Assembly (NCBI RefSeq): GCF_009651005.1
Contig: NZ_WHVW01000015.1
Span: 21,304 to 85,303, forward strand
DNA length: 64,000 nucleotides
Source of the DNA: Sporosarcina obsidiansis
GTDB taxonomy: Bacteria; Bacillota; Bacilli; Bacillales_A; Planococcaceae
Direction: 5' to 3'
Shown here: positions 17,425 through 25,857 of the stretch, one piece after another
How positions within the stretch are numbered: the first letter of the stretch is position 1
Layout: every line of letters starts with the position of its first letter
Notes under the pieces: model-generated
Told to the model about the DNA's origin: nothing
Database searches by the model: none
The model's input: only the letters and a program-made list of their open reading frames with translations
Program-made: the position numbers and the translations under genes

Positions 17425-18085
17425 CTGTGCCGCCTCCTTCTATTTCCTCATTTGCTGGCGGCTGTACGTCATCTTGGGACGGTTCTTGTGGCTGCTCAAT
17501 CACATTCGGATCGACCGTTGCGTCCGGCTTCACTATGCCTCGTTCATCTAAAAATTGAACAAAGTATCTTGCTATGTATCGTGGCAACACCTTTTCGTCA
17601 CTATCCAACCCTTCCGTCTCGATCACTTCAAAAGTTGCACCAGAAATTAGAGAAGAAGCTTTCATTCGAGTTAGATAATGGGCTGCCTCTGTTAAATCAT
17701 CAAATTGCACATCGAACGTGGCTTCATTCGGTGCGGTAAACGTAAACTCTAGGAAGAAACCTCGTTCAGGTAATGCTTGGACAAGTTCCTCAATGAGCGG
17801 AACCGTTTTATAATGATAGCCTTCAAGCCACTCGACTGTTGAAGCCAACTGCTCTTTTTCCTGACCAAACGATGAAGGTCTGAGCTGAGATGTGATTGTT
17901 TCTTGTTGCTTCTGAATTTCAAAAGCTTGCTGTTGAAGTGCTTGTGCTTCCTCATTATTTTTTTGAGTAAGCCAAAAAAAAGCAGCCCAACTGAGGAGCG
18001 CTACTGCTAGAATTACAATAGCCACCCAAAGCAACGTAGACCGCTCTTTAATCTTCTCTGGCAGCAAATTAATATCGACTAGCAT
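17417..18085 (-). CDS. pilN: PilN-like type IV pilus assembly protein
   Basis: The protein opens MLVDINLLPEKIKER, containing the INLLP motif by which PilN docks on PilM. A membrane helix (LLWVAIVILAVALLSWAAFF), a coiled coil and a compact extracytoplasmic domain follow. The C-terminal 40 residues are Pro/Glu/Gln-rich. It lies 5 bases from pilM and overlaps pilO. Confidence 0.9.
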   Translation of the reverse strand: MLVDINLLPEKIKERSTLLWVAIVILAVALLSWAAFFWLTQKNNEEAQALQQQAFEIQKQQETITSQLRPSSFGQEKEQLASTVEWLEGYHYKTVPLIEELVQALPERGFFLEFTFTAPNEATFDVQFDDLTEAAHYLTRMKASSLISGATFEVIETEGLDSDEKVLPRYIARYFVQFLDERGIVKPDATVDPNVIEQPQEPSQDDVQPPANEEIEGGGTDE

Positions 18086-18090
18086 GCTCC

Positions 18091-19062
18091 CTACACCTCT
18101 TCCTTTAACGCAAGACCAATGACTCGGTGGAAGTCCGCAGAAACCGTAGAACCGTCTGCAAGCGGTATTGGCTCTTTCACCAAAGGAAGCGCCTCGATTC
18201 CCAGTCGCTCACGAACCATTTCTAACAGCTCGTCCTGTTGCTCGTATGATCCATTCCACAGCAAATGTGTAATGGCCGCTTCATTCGCAGCCAAATTAAA
18301 ACGATAGAAATTCGCCAATTTTTCTAATTCCATCACGATCGTAAGCGGTTCAACTCGGTGTTCATTTAATTCTTCCCCTGTTGTCAAGCTAAGGGGTATT
18401 TCGAGTTCCATTGATCGGATAAATAGTGGATAATGACTGAAAAATATAGACACTGTTAAACTTTGACCACGCAAGTCTGCTAATAATATATGCTCGTCCC
18501 CTGTAAACTGATGGGAATGGAACGCCAGCCGATACAGCGAAAGCGGAGCAATATCTGCAACCACAGGTACCAACTTTGCCGATTCTAGCACAGCCTCATA
18601 CGTTTGCATGACACTTTCTTTTGAAGCAATCAGAATCGCCTCATGTTCGACATTGTTTGCTGTATAGGGAACGACATCGAACACCGGATCATCGAAAGGT
18701 AGATAGATTGTTGAGCCAATTTCAATGAAGAAATGGCCTTTCAATTCCTCGTCTTCCACGTCCTCAGGATACGCCACTTTACGGATGATGACATATGCAT
18801 CTGGCGCCAGAAATGCCACCTCACGTTTGGCAAGTCCCCACTCCTTCATGGCATCGTTTAGCACTTGTTCCAACATATCTTGATTCACAATCCGACCTTC
18901 AGAAATGATATTGGGCGGCAAAGCCACCTCTTGAACTGAATCCAGGACGAGTGGGTCAGTGGATTTGATACGAACGTGACGAATTGCTTCTTCATCAAAT
19001 GTCAGAGAAGCAGTGCGCCTATTGCGTGTAAATAAGTTTATTGGGCGTGAAAAAATGGACAT
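18091..19062 (-). CDS. pilM: PilM type IV pilus actin-like protein
   Basis: The 323-residue cytosolic protein is FtsA/actin-like: LTFDEEAIRHVRIKS replaces the first strand pair, and LLADLRGQSLTVSIFFSHYP lies in the second nucleotide region. PilM binds the PilN N-terminus and connects to the PilB/PilT motors. The start ATG at 19062 follows AGGAGGGT. A 106-base gap separates it from the upstream pilin-like gene. Confidence 0.88.
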   Translation of the reverse strand: MSIFSRPINLFTRNRRTASLTFDEEAIRHVRIKSTDPLVLDSVQEVALPPNIISEGRIVNQDMLEQVLNDAMKEWGLAKREVAFLAPDAYVIIRKVAYPEDVEDEELKGHFFIEIGSTIYLPFDDPVFDVVPYTANNVEHEAILIASKESVMQTYEAVLESAKLVPVVADIAPLSLYRLAFHSHQFTGDEHILLADLRGQSLTVSIFFSHYPLFIRSMELEIPLSLTTGEELNEHRVEPLTIVMELEKLANFYRFNLAANEAAITHLLWNGSYEQQDELLEMVRERLGIEALPLVKEPIPLADGSTVSADFHRVIGLALKEEV

Positions 19063-19168
19063 AAGACGGACCCTCCTAGAAGAAACAAGAAACTAATAAT
19101 CGATTAGATAGATTTAAGTATAGCAAATAGAAATAGGGAAAGAAACAAAACTTACGACAGTGATATAC

Positions 19169-19642
19169 CTAACTTTTCGCTGGCGGCACTTCATTATCTC
19201 CACAAGTTGTATTTCCCACATGTAACGAATTGCCACTATCTAATATTTCCTCTGTAGTCGCTTTGTAAAATTTAATTATATTTTCATTTGTTAAAGGTTT
19301 ATTCTTTATATATAAAGCACCACAAATTCTTGTAGGTTGTTCATCTGCAAAATAAACTGAGTTATCTAAGAGCCCCATACCACCTTCTAAATACCCCAAG
19401 TCCACTAAAGCTGTTAAATTTACTGAGTTCACATGTCCGAGTGGGTGTGGATTATCCACAAAATATAAATCAGCAGATCGTATTCCTAATATTGCCGCGT
19501 CCTTCGTTGCTTTAATACGAGAATTATCCACTAAATTTGATATCGAAGGTACTGCAATAGCGGCTATAATTCCAAGAATAACTATTACCGCAAGCAGTTC
19601 AATGAGTGTCAGTCCCCTCTTATCGAAAAATAGTTCTCTCAT
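19169..19642 (-). CDS. Type IV pilin-like protein (minor or second pilin)
   Basis: The 157-residue prepilin has a cleavage site KRG/LTLIELLAVIVILGIIAA with Glu at +5, the mark of class III signal peptides. The C-terminal domain carries two Cys (RICGAL and NTTCGDN) that could form a disulfide loop, absent in the neighbouring major pilin. Its first 50 residues nearly match that pilin, suggesting duplication. A terminator upstream at 19778-19819 should lower its expression relative to the major pilin. Confidence 0.88.
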   Translation of the reverse strand: MRELFFDKRGLTLIELLAVIVILGIIAAIAVPSISNLVDNSRIKATKDAAILGIRSADLYFVDNPHPLGHVNSVNLTALVDLGYLEGGMGLLDNSVYFADEQPTRICGALYIKNKPLTNENIIKFYKATTEEILDSGNSLHVGNTTCGDNEVPPAKS

Positions 19643-19777
19643 GTAGACCTCTCCTTTAGCTAACTAAAAATATAGCTAAATTTTCTGTTCCTCAACACTT
19701 CTTTACTACTACCCATGTATTTTTATACGGCAAATATATAACCAGCACCAACTATTAAAATAACAATTATTTTATTG

Positions 19778-19819
19778 ATTAAAAAAAGATCCTGCAGACA
19801 AAACTCCTACAGGATCTTT
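19778..19819 (-). terminator. Internal terminator after the major pilin gene
   Basis: A perfect 10-bp stem (19785-19794 with 19810-19819) is followed by a T-rich run on the minus strand, between the two pilin genes. Readthrough would supply pilMNO-pilD at lower levels. Confidence 0.85.
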
Positions 19820-19899
19820 ATTTGAACAATATTACATAACATAATTATCTAAAAAGTTTCCAGACCGTGTGGAGACCTGATACCTATTGTTTAATGTAA

Positions 19900-20355
19900 C
19901 TACCTTGTAACCTTGACAGTAGCAGTACCTTCGCCAGTTTTAGCTCCATTTTTAAGATCTACTATATCTTTTTTAGGTGCCGATGTAGCTGTAACAGTAA
20001 TTTTATCTTTCGTAGCTGTTGCTGTAGTTAATTTAGTAGTTACTGCATATGAAAATGATTTTAAACCGCCAACTTCACTAATATATGCTGCATTTTTAGC
20101 GTCCGTTCCTGTCCCTTGAAGATTTTCTAACGAAACGGTTTCAGCTTCCGGATTATCAACAACATACAATTCAGCTGCACTAACAGCATTAAGAATATCT
20201 GATTTCATAGCACCAACTTTAGAATTATTAATAATCCCTCCAATAGCCGGCACCGCAATCGCAGCAATAATTCCCAAAATCACAATAACCGCAAGCAATT
20301 CAACTAGCGTCAAACCTTTTTCATTTTTCAATTTCTTTTGTAGAAACTTTTTCAT
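19900..20355 (-). CDS. pilA: Major type IV pilin
   Basis: The 151-residue prepilin has leader MKKFLQKKLKNEKG and mature start LTLVELLAVIVILGIIAAIA with Glu5. A Thr/Ala/Lys-rich globular domain (TKLTTATATKDKITVTATSA) without Cys follows. The call as major subunit rests on its own extended -10 promoter (20393-20401), strong AGGAGG SD, and the terminator that follows it directly. Confidence 0.88.
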   Translation of the reverse strand: MKKFLQKKLKNEKGLTLVELLAVIVILGIIAAIAVPAIGGIINNSKVGAMKSDILNAVSAAELYVVDNPEAETVSLENLQGTGTDAKNAAYISEVGGLKSFSYAVTTKLTTATATKDKITVTATSAPKKDIVDLKNGAKTGEGTATVKVTR

Positions 20356-20392
20356 ATCATTTCCTCCTCTGTTTTTCTTACTCTATGGATAT

Positions 20393-20401
20393 AGTATAGC
20401 A
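20393..20401 (-). promoter_or_regulatory. Candidate extended -10 promoter of the major pilin gene
   Basis: The minus strand has TGCTATACT 38 bases upstream of the pilin ATG. A TTGACA at the start of the same 118-base gap is not at correct spacing from it. Confidence 0.4.
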
Positions 20402-20472
20402 GAGTTTCTAGGAAATTAAAACTAGTAAATGCTAAATTAATCAATTTATTAATTGAAAAAGTGTCAAAACCA

Positions 20473-21684
20473 TTACAAACTATCTATCTGCTCAAACATA
20501 CTAAACATCGGAATCATAATTGCCAAGACAATAGTCCCTACTATAGCAGCGAGCACAACAATCATAATTGGCTCTATTAACGCCTTTAATCGTTCTGTTG
20601 CAGCCTCTACCTCTTTTTCATAGAAGTCTGCCACTTTTGCTAACATGGAGTCTAAAGACCCTGTTTGTTCTCCGATTGCAATCATATGCGGGATAAGAGG
20701 AGGAAATGCCCAATGGTTCATCATTGGTTCTGTCAGAGATCCCCCTCGTTCCATGGATTGCCTCGACTCACCAATCACTTTTGAAATCACTTTATTACCA
20801 ATAACTCGCTCTGTCATAGCTAATGACTGTAAGATAGGTACGGAACTGGAGAACATGGAACTAAGCGTACGAGTCATCATAGCTAGCGACGACTTCTTGA
20901 CGATATCCCCGAAAATCGGCATTCGCAATAAAAATGAATCCAGAACATACTTGCCTTGTGGATTATTCCGCAACATCAATATTCCTACCACTATCGCTGT
21001 TACGAGGAGTAAAAGTACATACCAGTAATTCTGCAACCAATCACTTGCTGCAAGAACGAACAGCGTTAGCCAAGGCAATTCTCCGCCAATTCCCTCAAAC
21101 ATATCCACAAACATCGGTACAACGAATGACAAAAGGAAAATGACGACTCCAACAGCCACAATCCCTACAACAACCGGATAAGCTAAAGCAGATACTACTT
21201 TCTGTCTCGTACGATAAGATTTTTCAAAATGATCTGCCAACCGATCGAGTGATTCGTCGACTGTACCAGACAATTCACCTGCATTGATCATATGTAAGAC
21301 AAATGGTTCAAATGCTTTTGGGTGCTTTGCCAATGCATCCGATAACGAGGTACCTTTACGTAAATCTTCCTGAATAGAGATCAAAATCTTCTTAAAAGCA
21401 GGCTGCTCCACTTGCAAGGACAGGATACGAACCGCATCGACAATCGTCACGCCCGCCTGCAGCAAAGTGGAAAATTGACGCAGAAACATGATCAGTTGCT
21501 CACGTTTGACTGGTTTTCCGATCATGATATCTTTCGTCAACACGGTTTCTGGCTGTTCCGAAAGATTGACGACACGAATCCCTTGATTCTTTAGCTTAAT
21601 GGCGGCATCTCGCTTATTGTCCGCCACAATCGTGCCACGTCGAATCGCCTTCGAATCACGTCCTTCATATGTAAAACGGGCCAC
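20473..21684 (-). CDS. pilC: PilC type IV pilus platform protein
   Basis: The 403-residue inner-membrane protein has two GspF/PilC domains, each with a helical bundle and membrane hairpin. The first is FLRQFSTLLQAGVTIVDAVR and VDESLDRLADHFEKSY; the second is MTRTLSSMFSSSVPILQSLA and LDSMLAKVADFYEKEVEA. PilC couples PilB and PilT rotation to pilin insertion or removal. It is 2 bases from pilT. Confidence 0.96.
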   Translation of the reverse strand: MARFTYEGRDSKAIRRGTIVADNKRDAAIKLKNQGIRVVNLSEQPETVLTKDIMIGKPVKREQLIMFLRQFSTLLQAGVTIVDAVRILSLQVEQPAFKKILISIQEDLRKGTSLSDALAKHPKAFEPFVLHMINAGELSGTVDESLDRLADHFEKSYRTRQKVVSALAYPVVVGIVAVGVVIFLLSFVVPMFVDMFEGIGGELPWLTLFVLAASDWLQNYWYVLLLLVTAIVVGILMLRNNPQGKYVLDSFLLRMPIFGDIVKKSSLAMMTRTLSSMFSSSVPILQSLAMTERVIGNKVISKVIGESRQSMERGGSLTEPMMNHWAFPPLIPHMIAIGEQTGSLDSMLAKVADFYEKEVEAATERLKALIEPIMIVVLAAIVGTIVLAIMIPMFSMFEQIDSL

Positions 21685-21686
21685 AG

Positions 21687-22724
21687 TCAGTCATCTCCCT
21701 GCAAATATGGCATTGCAATGTCATACGAAATAATTCCTTGATCCATCAAGTTCTTAACCGAATTTTCCATCATATGCATCCCTAACGAACGATTGGTCTG
21801 GATTACATTCGGAATTTGATGCACTTTTTCAGAACGAATTAAATTGGAAACGGCAGGATTATTAATCATGATTTCAGTTGCCGCACGTCTTCCTCGTTTA
21901 TCAGATGTTTGGAAAAGACGTTGTGAAATAACCGCTGTCAACACACCGGCCAATTGCACCCGAATTTGCGACTGTTGCCCGTGCGGAAAGACATCGATAA
22001 TCCGATCAATAGTCGAAGCAGCACTCCATGTATGCAATGTCGCGAGGACTAAGTGGCCTGTCTCCGCTGCCGTAATTGCGGTAGAAATCGTCTCTAAATC
22101 TCGCATCTCTCCAACGAGTATCACGTCAGGATCTTGACGCAACGCTGCACGTAATCCATCCGCGAATGAAATTGTATCAAATCCGACCTCTCGCTGATCA
22201 ATAATAGAAGTCCCGTGATCATGCATATACTCAATTGGATCTTCTAATGTAATAATGTGTTTCCGCATCGTTTCATTCATATAGCGAATCATCGCAGCAA
22301 GTGTCGTTGATTTCCCTGACCCAGTAGGTCCTGTCACCAAAATTAGCCCTTGCGGTGTACCGGAAAGATTTTTTAAAGTAGGTGGCATCTGCAAATCATC
22401 AATCGTAGGAATTTTCGTCGGGATTGTCCGGAATGCCAATGAAATGGCACCGCGTTGCTGGAATGCATTTACCCGAAAACGGGATACTTCTGCTATTTCA
22501 TAAGAATAGTCGATTTGCCCTACTTCTTTAAACGCAGGCAACATTTTTTCTGGAACCGTTCGGTAAGCAATTTCTCTCGTAATCTCTTCAGTTAGTGGCG
22601 TCTCCCCGTAGCGTTTCAATTCGCCATGGACACGGAAAACTGGCGGTACACCTACAGTCAAGTGAATATCGGAAGCTTTCATTTGAAAGGCTTCGGTCAG
22701 TAATTGGTCAATTCGTTGTGGCAT
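21687..22724 (-). CDS. pilT: PilT twitching motility ATPase
   Basis: The 345-residue hexameric retraction ATPase has Walker A GPTGSGKSTT (residues 132-141), Walker B DPDVILVGEMRD and the His box GHLVLATLHTWSA. Its presence implies retractile pili, hence twitching or surface motility or DNA uptake. It lies 11 bases downstream of pilB and overlaps nothing. Confidence 0.97.
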   Translation of the reverse strand: MPQRIDQLLTEAFQMKASDIHLTVGVPPVFRVHGELKRYGETPLTEEITREIAYRTVPEKMLPAFKEVGQIDYSYEIAEVSRFRVNAFQQRGAISLAFRTIPTKIPTIDDLQMPPTLKNLSGTPQGLILVTGPTGSGKSTTLAAMIRYMNETMRKHIITLEDPIEYMHDHGTSIIDQREVGFDTISFADGLRAALRQDPDVILVGEMRDLETISTAITAAETGHLVLATLHTWSAASTIDRIIDVFPHGQQSQIRVQLAGVLTAVISQRLFQTSDKRGRRAATEIMINNPAVSNLIRSEKVHQIPNVIQTNRSLGMHMMENSVKNLMDQGIISYDIAMPYLQGDD

Positions 22725-22735
22725 TGCCTACACCC

Positions 22736-24397
22736 CTATTCCATCAAGGCTACTCGCAACACTTCCTCAGTAGTTGTAATGCCCTGCTTTACTTTTTCTA
22801 ACCCATCGTCTATCAGAAAAATCGTATTACTTTTTTCTGCAATCGTACGTAATATACTCGGCGATTCATTTCGGTTGATCGCATCCCGCATCTCAGGTGT
22901 AATGATGAGAACTTCATGTATCGCAATTCGACCTTTGTAGCCGGTCAGATTACAGACTGGACAACCCGGTCCTCGATTGATTTCTTCAATTGTCATGCCA
23001 TGTCTCGCGAAAATTTCTTTTTCTCGCTCAGTCGCTTGTTGTCTAGTTCCGCAATCCCGACACACTCTGCGGATCAAACGCTGTGCCACAACCGCATTCA
23101 ATGAAGCCGTCAACAAGAACGGTTCCACCCCCATATCAAGCAAACGGGAAATGGATGCGACGGAATCATTTGTATGAATTGTGCTTAAAACTAAATGCCC
23201 CGTCAAAGAAGCACGAATCGCAATTTCCACCGTTTCCTTATCACGGATTTCCCCCACCATCACAATATCGGGATCTTGACGTAAAATCGATCGTAGTCCA
23301 GCTGCAAAAGACAAGCCAACATTAGTATTCACTTGAATTTGGTTAATGCCTTCCAGTTGATACTCCACAGGATCTTCAATCGTGATAATATTCACATCTT
23401 CCCCATTCAAACGGTTCAATGCCGCGTACAGCGTAGAAGACTTCCCTGAACCTGTGGGACCAGAGATCAAAATAATTCCGTTCGGTTTTTCAATTTCTCT
23501 TAAAAAGGATTGCAAATTTGTATGGCCGAACCCAAGTTTCGCCAAGTCGTTCAAGGAACTACTCAAGTCCAATATCCGCATGACAATTTTCTCTCCGAAA
23601 ACTGTTGGTAAACTAGATAATCGCAAGTCAATGGGTCTAAAATCAATTGTCACCTTAATCCGACCATCTTGCGGAATTCTTGATTCAGTAATGTTCAAAT
23701 TTCCCATGATCTTAATTCGAGCGATGAGAGAGGATTGCATATGTTTCGGCAACACACGCTCTGTCTGCAATTTCCCATCAATTCGAAAACGGATGACGAC
23801 TTGGTGTTCCTGCGGGTCAATATGAATATCACTTGCCTTCATAGAAACCGCACTCGAAATGATTTGATTGACGAGACGAACGACTGGTGAATCCATATCG
23901 ACGATTTCTTCTTGTTGCTGTTGCGCCTGTCTTTCCGGCTCTTCAAATAGTAAGTCATCGAACACTTCTTCATCATAATATCTTGTAATCGTTCGCGTAA
24001 TATCATCTTTAGAAGCAATCGCTGTTTCAATATGAAAGCCCGTCGATAAGCGCAAATCTTCAATTGTATTGTAGTCCATCGGGTCCGCCATGGCGACGAA
24101 TAATTTATCCCCGTCCTTTTTTAACGGCACAATTAAGTTCTGTTTTGCCAAACCTTTCGGAACAATATTGAAGAGTTTCGGGTCAAATGGATAGCGAAAT
24201 AAATTGACGTGAGGAATCCCTAGCTGGAATTCCAATACTTCAATTAACTGTTGCTCAGTAATGTATCCACGTTGCAATAACGCATCACCCAGTCGCTGAT
24301 CTCGAGGCTTTTCCTTCAACGTGCTCATTAGTTGTTCATCGGTCAATAAACCGGACTCTATTAATAAATCTCCGAGACGTTTTCTAGTCGTTGCCAT
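22736..24397 (-). CDS. pilB: PilB type IV pilus assembly ATPase
   Basis: The 553-residue extension ATPase has an N-terminal MshEN domain (residues 1 to about 60, RLGDLLIESGLLTDEQL then RLGDALLQRGYITEQQ). Such pairs bind cyclic-di-GMP in other proteins. Walker A GPTGSGKSST (313-322) and Walker B RQDPDIVMVGEIRD follow. A tetracysteine zinc site (CRDCGT, later CPVCNLTGYKG) completes the GspE/PilB pattern. All catalytic motifs are intact. Confidence 0.97.
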   Translation of the reverse strand: MATTRKRLGDLLIESGLLTDEQLMSTLKEKPRDQRLGDALLQRGYITEQQLIEVLEFQLGIPHVNLFRYPFDPKLFNIVPKGLAKQNLIVPLKKDGDKLFVAMADPMDYNTIEDLRLSTGFHIETAIASKDDITRTITRYYDEEVFDDLLFEEPERQAQQQQEEIVDMDSPVVRLVNQIISSAVSMKASDIHIDPQEHQVVIRFRIDGKLQTERVLPKHMQSSLIARIKIMGNLNITESRIPQDGRIKVTIDFRPIDLRLSSLPTVFGEKIVMRILDLSSSLNDLAKLGFGHTNLQSFLREIEKPNGIILISGPTGSGKSSTLYAALNRLNGEDVNIITIEDPVEYQLEGINQIQVNTNVGLSFAAGLRSILRQDPDIVMVGEIRDKETVEIAIRASLTGHLVLSTIHTNDSVASISRLLDMGVEPFLLTASLNAVVAQRLIRRVCRDCGTRQQATEREKEIFARHGMTIEEINRGPGCPVCNLTGYKGRIAIHEVLIITPEMRDAINRNESPSILRTIAEKSNTIFLIDDGLEKVKQGITTTEEVLRVALME

Positions 24398-24412
24398 CTA
24401 CATCCTCCTCTA

Positions 24413-25807
24413 TCAGTCAATCGGATTACCATTTTTATCGAACTTCATGATATTGCCGCCTTTGTCGTAAATCACTTCATCGTCATCTTTTCCATCAGAT
24501 ATGTCCGGATTATCGGAATTACTCCCGCTTGATGGTTTCCCTGAGGACGTACCGGAACCTGATGAATTGCTTCCTGAATCGTTAGTGCTTGAAGAATTTC
24601 CATCCGTACTGCCAGAACTTCCCTCGTTACCCCCATTACTATTTCCGCCATTCGTATTTTCTGATTGAATCAAATGATGACGTTCAATTCTCGGCTGTGG
24701 AGCATAGAAGTCTACTGATATATCTTCAAAGTCTTCTAATGAACCATTTAGCAACACTTTCCGTTTGACTGTTGCTTCCAATCCCTTTTTACCGATATCT
24801 GCAACGTCCACAACTCCTGGAGTAACGAAAGCACTGTAGCGAATGACTGTTTTCGGCTCATATGTTGTCAGCCCTTCCACTACCGGTTCATACGAATGCA
24901 CGAAAGGAAGCCCTTCGATTGTCAGTTCCAGCTGAGAGTTTGTCCACTTTGTATGAATGGTGAAAACGGTTTGGTTTGGATTGGAGAACATGAAGTCTAG
25001 TCCCAACTTGCGATTGATCGCTGCTTCGAATCCCGGTTGAACTTCCGCTGTTAGTTCACTACTAATATTTCGCTCATCAATAATCCAGTTTGTCTGCAAA
25101 GCGGCCGCATACAGCATAGACGACATAATGGTCAATTGGACATCATTCGCGCTAGCCATTTCTTTTCCTTCGACAAATTCCTTAAAAGAAAATGTCGAGT
25201 TCGGCTGAATTTCCGTACCATTCAGTTCCTCCATGATTAATCGCAACCCTTTAGGTAGCTCGTCAATAGTATACGTAGATGAAGCGACTGTCTGTGTTTG
25301 AGAATAAAGACCAGGCACATGCTCAGGTAAATGAATACGTTGCGGCATAATACCACTTCGGACATTTTCTTCAATTTTACTAGAAATCGTTTCTACATCA
25401 TTTTCAGAGAATGTCAGCGAGTCAAAGTTTTGCTTTAAGACCGTACGTACTCCATCACGCGATACATTCGCAATTAAAGGATTATCCTGGCCAGAAGCAG
25501 CCTGGCTCAATGTAGCGTCCACCTCGAATGTCACCACTTCGGATGGCACTTTGACAGCGTGGTCTTGTACGAGTAGCTCCACTGCGAGATTCTGATCAAG
25601 TTCTGTGAAATCCGACGTCAACTTCTCTTTCGCTTTTTTTCGACTCTGTTTCGAAATATCAAACGGCCCGACATACGTGTGCTTGCCGAAACGTTTGATA
25701 TTTGAGAAGAAGCCATCTCCTGCGTATGTGTCTTGGACAAATAGGGTGGATAGGGCTAGGAGTGCGGCTGCCCAGAGTAGGCTGATTGTGTATAGTTTTC
25801 GTTTCAT
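24413..25807 (-). CDS. VanW-like secreted protein encoded in the pilus operon
   Basis: The 464-residue protein has an N-terminal signal or anchor (LLWAAALLALSTLFVQDTYA), a YoaR-like region and a VanW-like core (NSTFSFKEFVEGKEMASAND with LTIMSSMLYAAALQTNW). A long Ser/Gly/Asn low-complexity tail ends in acidic DGKDDDEVIYDKGGNI. VanW proteins have no settled biochemical role. Position between pilX-like and pilB suggests help in passing or anchoring the pilus through the thick wall; that is inference. Confidence 0.75.
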   Translation of the reverse strand: MKRKLYTISLLWAAALLALSTLFVQDTYAGDGFFSNIKRFGKHTYVGPFDISKQSRKKAKEKLTSDFTELDQNLAVELLVQDHAVKVPSEVVTFEVDATLSQAASGQDNPLIANVSRDGVRTVLKQNFDSLTFSENDVETISSKIEENVRSGIMPQRIHLPEHVPGLYSQTQTVASSTYTIDELPKGLRLIMEELNGTEIQPNSTFSFKEFVEGKEMASANDVQLTIMSSMLYAAALQTNWIIDERNISSELTAEVQPGFEAAINRKLGLDFMFSNPNQTVFTIHTKWTNSQLELTIEGLPFVHSYEPVVEGLTTYEPKTVIRYSAFVTPGVVDVADIGKKGLEATVKRKVLLNGSLEDFEDISVDFYAPQPRIERHHLIQSENTNGGNSNGGNEGSSGSTDGNSSSTNDSGSNSSGSGTSSGKPSSGSNSDNPDISDGKDDDEVIYDKGGNIMKFDKNGNPID

Positions 25808-25857
25808 TGGGTGACCACCTTTTCATTGGGATATTAATGGGGTGTTAACTTGTTGAA

